In this document: positions 63,878 to 64,000 of the stretch, one piece after another
Position numbering within the stretch: position 1 is the first letter of the stretch
Layout: every line of letters starts with the position of its first letter
Source of the DNA: Siphonodentalium dalli
Lineage: Eukaryota; Mollusca; Scaphopoda; Gadilida; Siphonodentaliidae
Assembly: GCA_032622095.1 (NCBI GenBank)
Contig: CP136064.1
Location: forward strand, 376,001 to 440,000
Direction of reading: 5' to 3'
DNA length: 64,000 bases
Program-made: the position numbers and the translations under genes
Notes under the pieces: model-generated
Told to the model about the DNA's origin: nothing
Database searches by the model: none
The model's input: only the letters and a program-made list of their open reading frames with translations

Positions 63878-64000
63878 ATGGTGGAGTACGGTTGGATATT
63901 TTCAATTTGGCGCATGTTTCTCCATACCGCGCCATGTCAAATCTGGCCATATCCGAATCGGGTTGTCATTTACAATGACTGCAGAAAATATATATCTTCA
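63878..64000 (+). repeat. 3'-truncated monomer at window edge
   Basis: The first 123 bases of another monomer with the GTTTCATGG head and TATATA, so E-like. The array runs on beyond the window. Confidence 0.95.

Larger units (their letters stand above)
1..64000 (+). repeat. 229-bp tandem satellite array (whole window)
   Basis: Every base belongs to a head-to-tail array of a 229-bp monomer. The ATGGTGGAG landmark recurs at 220, 449, 678, 907, 1136 and so on to 63649 and 63878, giving 278 complete monomers. From 6858 to 63649 the spacing is exactly 248 x 229 minus one base. A consensus-type monomer (63420-63648) counts 90 G+C of 229 (39%), with six CpG all in its first ~85 bases. All copies share one orientation, and no transposon or unique insertion interrupts them. 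Neighbouring copies differ by a handful of substitutions, while copies one higher-order unit apart are nearly identical. That is the usual sign of unequal crossover and gene conversion in heterochromatic satellite DNA. A centromeric, pericentromeric or subtelomeric location is inference. I do not recognise a named satellite family. Confidence 0.98.

Noticed and set aside
1-64000. CRISPR array, because of the regular repetition
   Set aside because: The whole 229-bp unit repeats with no unique spacers between short repeats, and no cas genes are present.
1-64000. Terminal repeats, transposase or reverse-transcriptase remnants
   Set aside because: Every base falls within a monomer; there is no long open frame on either strand and no flank where terminal repeats could be seen.
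1-64000. Assembly artefact made by repeated collapse or expansion
   Set aside because: Not excluded, but copies differ by ordered private substitutions and the register is exact. Looping one read consensus would give identical copies at one period, not several nested periods. Spanning ultra-long reads would settle it.

Overview
The window is one uninterrupted block of tandem satellite DNA. A 229-bp monomer is repeated head to tail, always in the same orientation, from base 1 to base 64000: 278 complete copies plus a partial copy at each end. I see no gene, RNA gene, transposon, CRISPR array or unique spacer. A consensus-type monomer counted by hand (63420-63648) is about 39% G+C. Monomer starts below are the A of the ATGGTGGAG motif. 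This is eukaryotic, very probably animal, heterochromatin of a centromeric, pericentromeric or subtelomeric kind, read through by a long-read assembly. The species cannot be told from the sequence. A fragment like TTAAAGGGACATAA reminds me of mollusc repeats, but that is a weak memory-based hint.

Monomers fall into recurring types, named here by diagnostic bases. A = GGGTTGTTATT plus GGTGGAATG. B = CTCCCTACC (B' also has TTTGTCGCA). C = GGCGCTTG. D = head GTTTCATGG plus GGAAAGC. E = head GTTTCATGG with TATATA (E' has ACGGCTGG). F = CTATTTGG with TATATA (F-K has AAAGAAAC). G = GTACTGTTGG plus GAACACATG (G2 also has GGGTAGTC). H = ATGTTTTTCC plus GGAAAGC. I = AATAATTATC plus CATTTTGG. J = CTATTTGG plus GAACACATG. 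K = TCAGATCTGG. L = TTTTGCGC, ATCCTAATC and GTTAGAATG. M = CTATTTGG plus AAAGAAAC. N = CTATTTGG plus GTCATTAAC. P = head GTTACATGG plus CTATTTGG and AAAGAAAC. They are ordered by a grammar: the triad A-B-C recurs throughout and is followed by D-A-B-C, by E-F-G-H, by I-J-H-A, or by E-F-K-L-M-N-I-J-H-A.

Layout. Bases 1-6857 are the most diverged part, with three 1-bp deletions and many private changes; they hold a 4-mer duplication and the start of 7- and 8-monomer repeats. From 6858 to the end the array is highly homogeneous, with one net 1-bp deletion (monomer at 26094) in about 57 kb. It is built from nested higher-order repeats: a 21-mer (period 4809 bp, from 11667), a 6-mer (1374 bp, from 21056), an 11-mer (2519 bp, from 31360), a 30-monomer displacement of a 20-monomer block (6870 bp, 46474 to 53344), and a 17-mer (3893 bp, 54031 to 57924). 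Chimeric monomers at several joints look like unequal-crossover scars. Monomers at 26094-28840 form a less homogenised island.

The many 61-codon open frames on the + strand are by-products of the repeat. Because 229 is not a multiple of 3, the frame changes in each monomer, and a single TAT/TAA difference opens or closes it.
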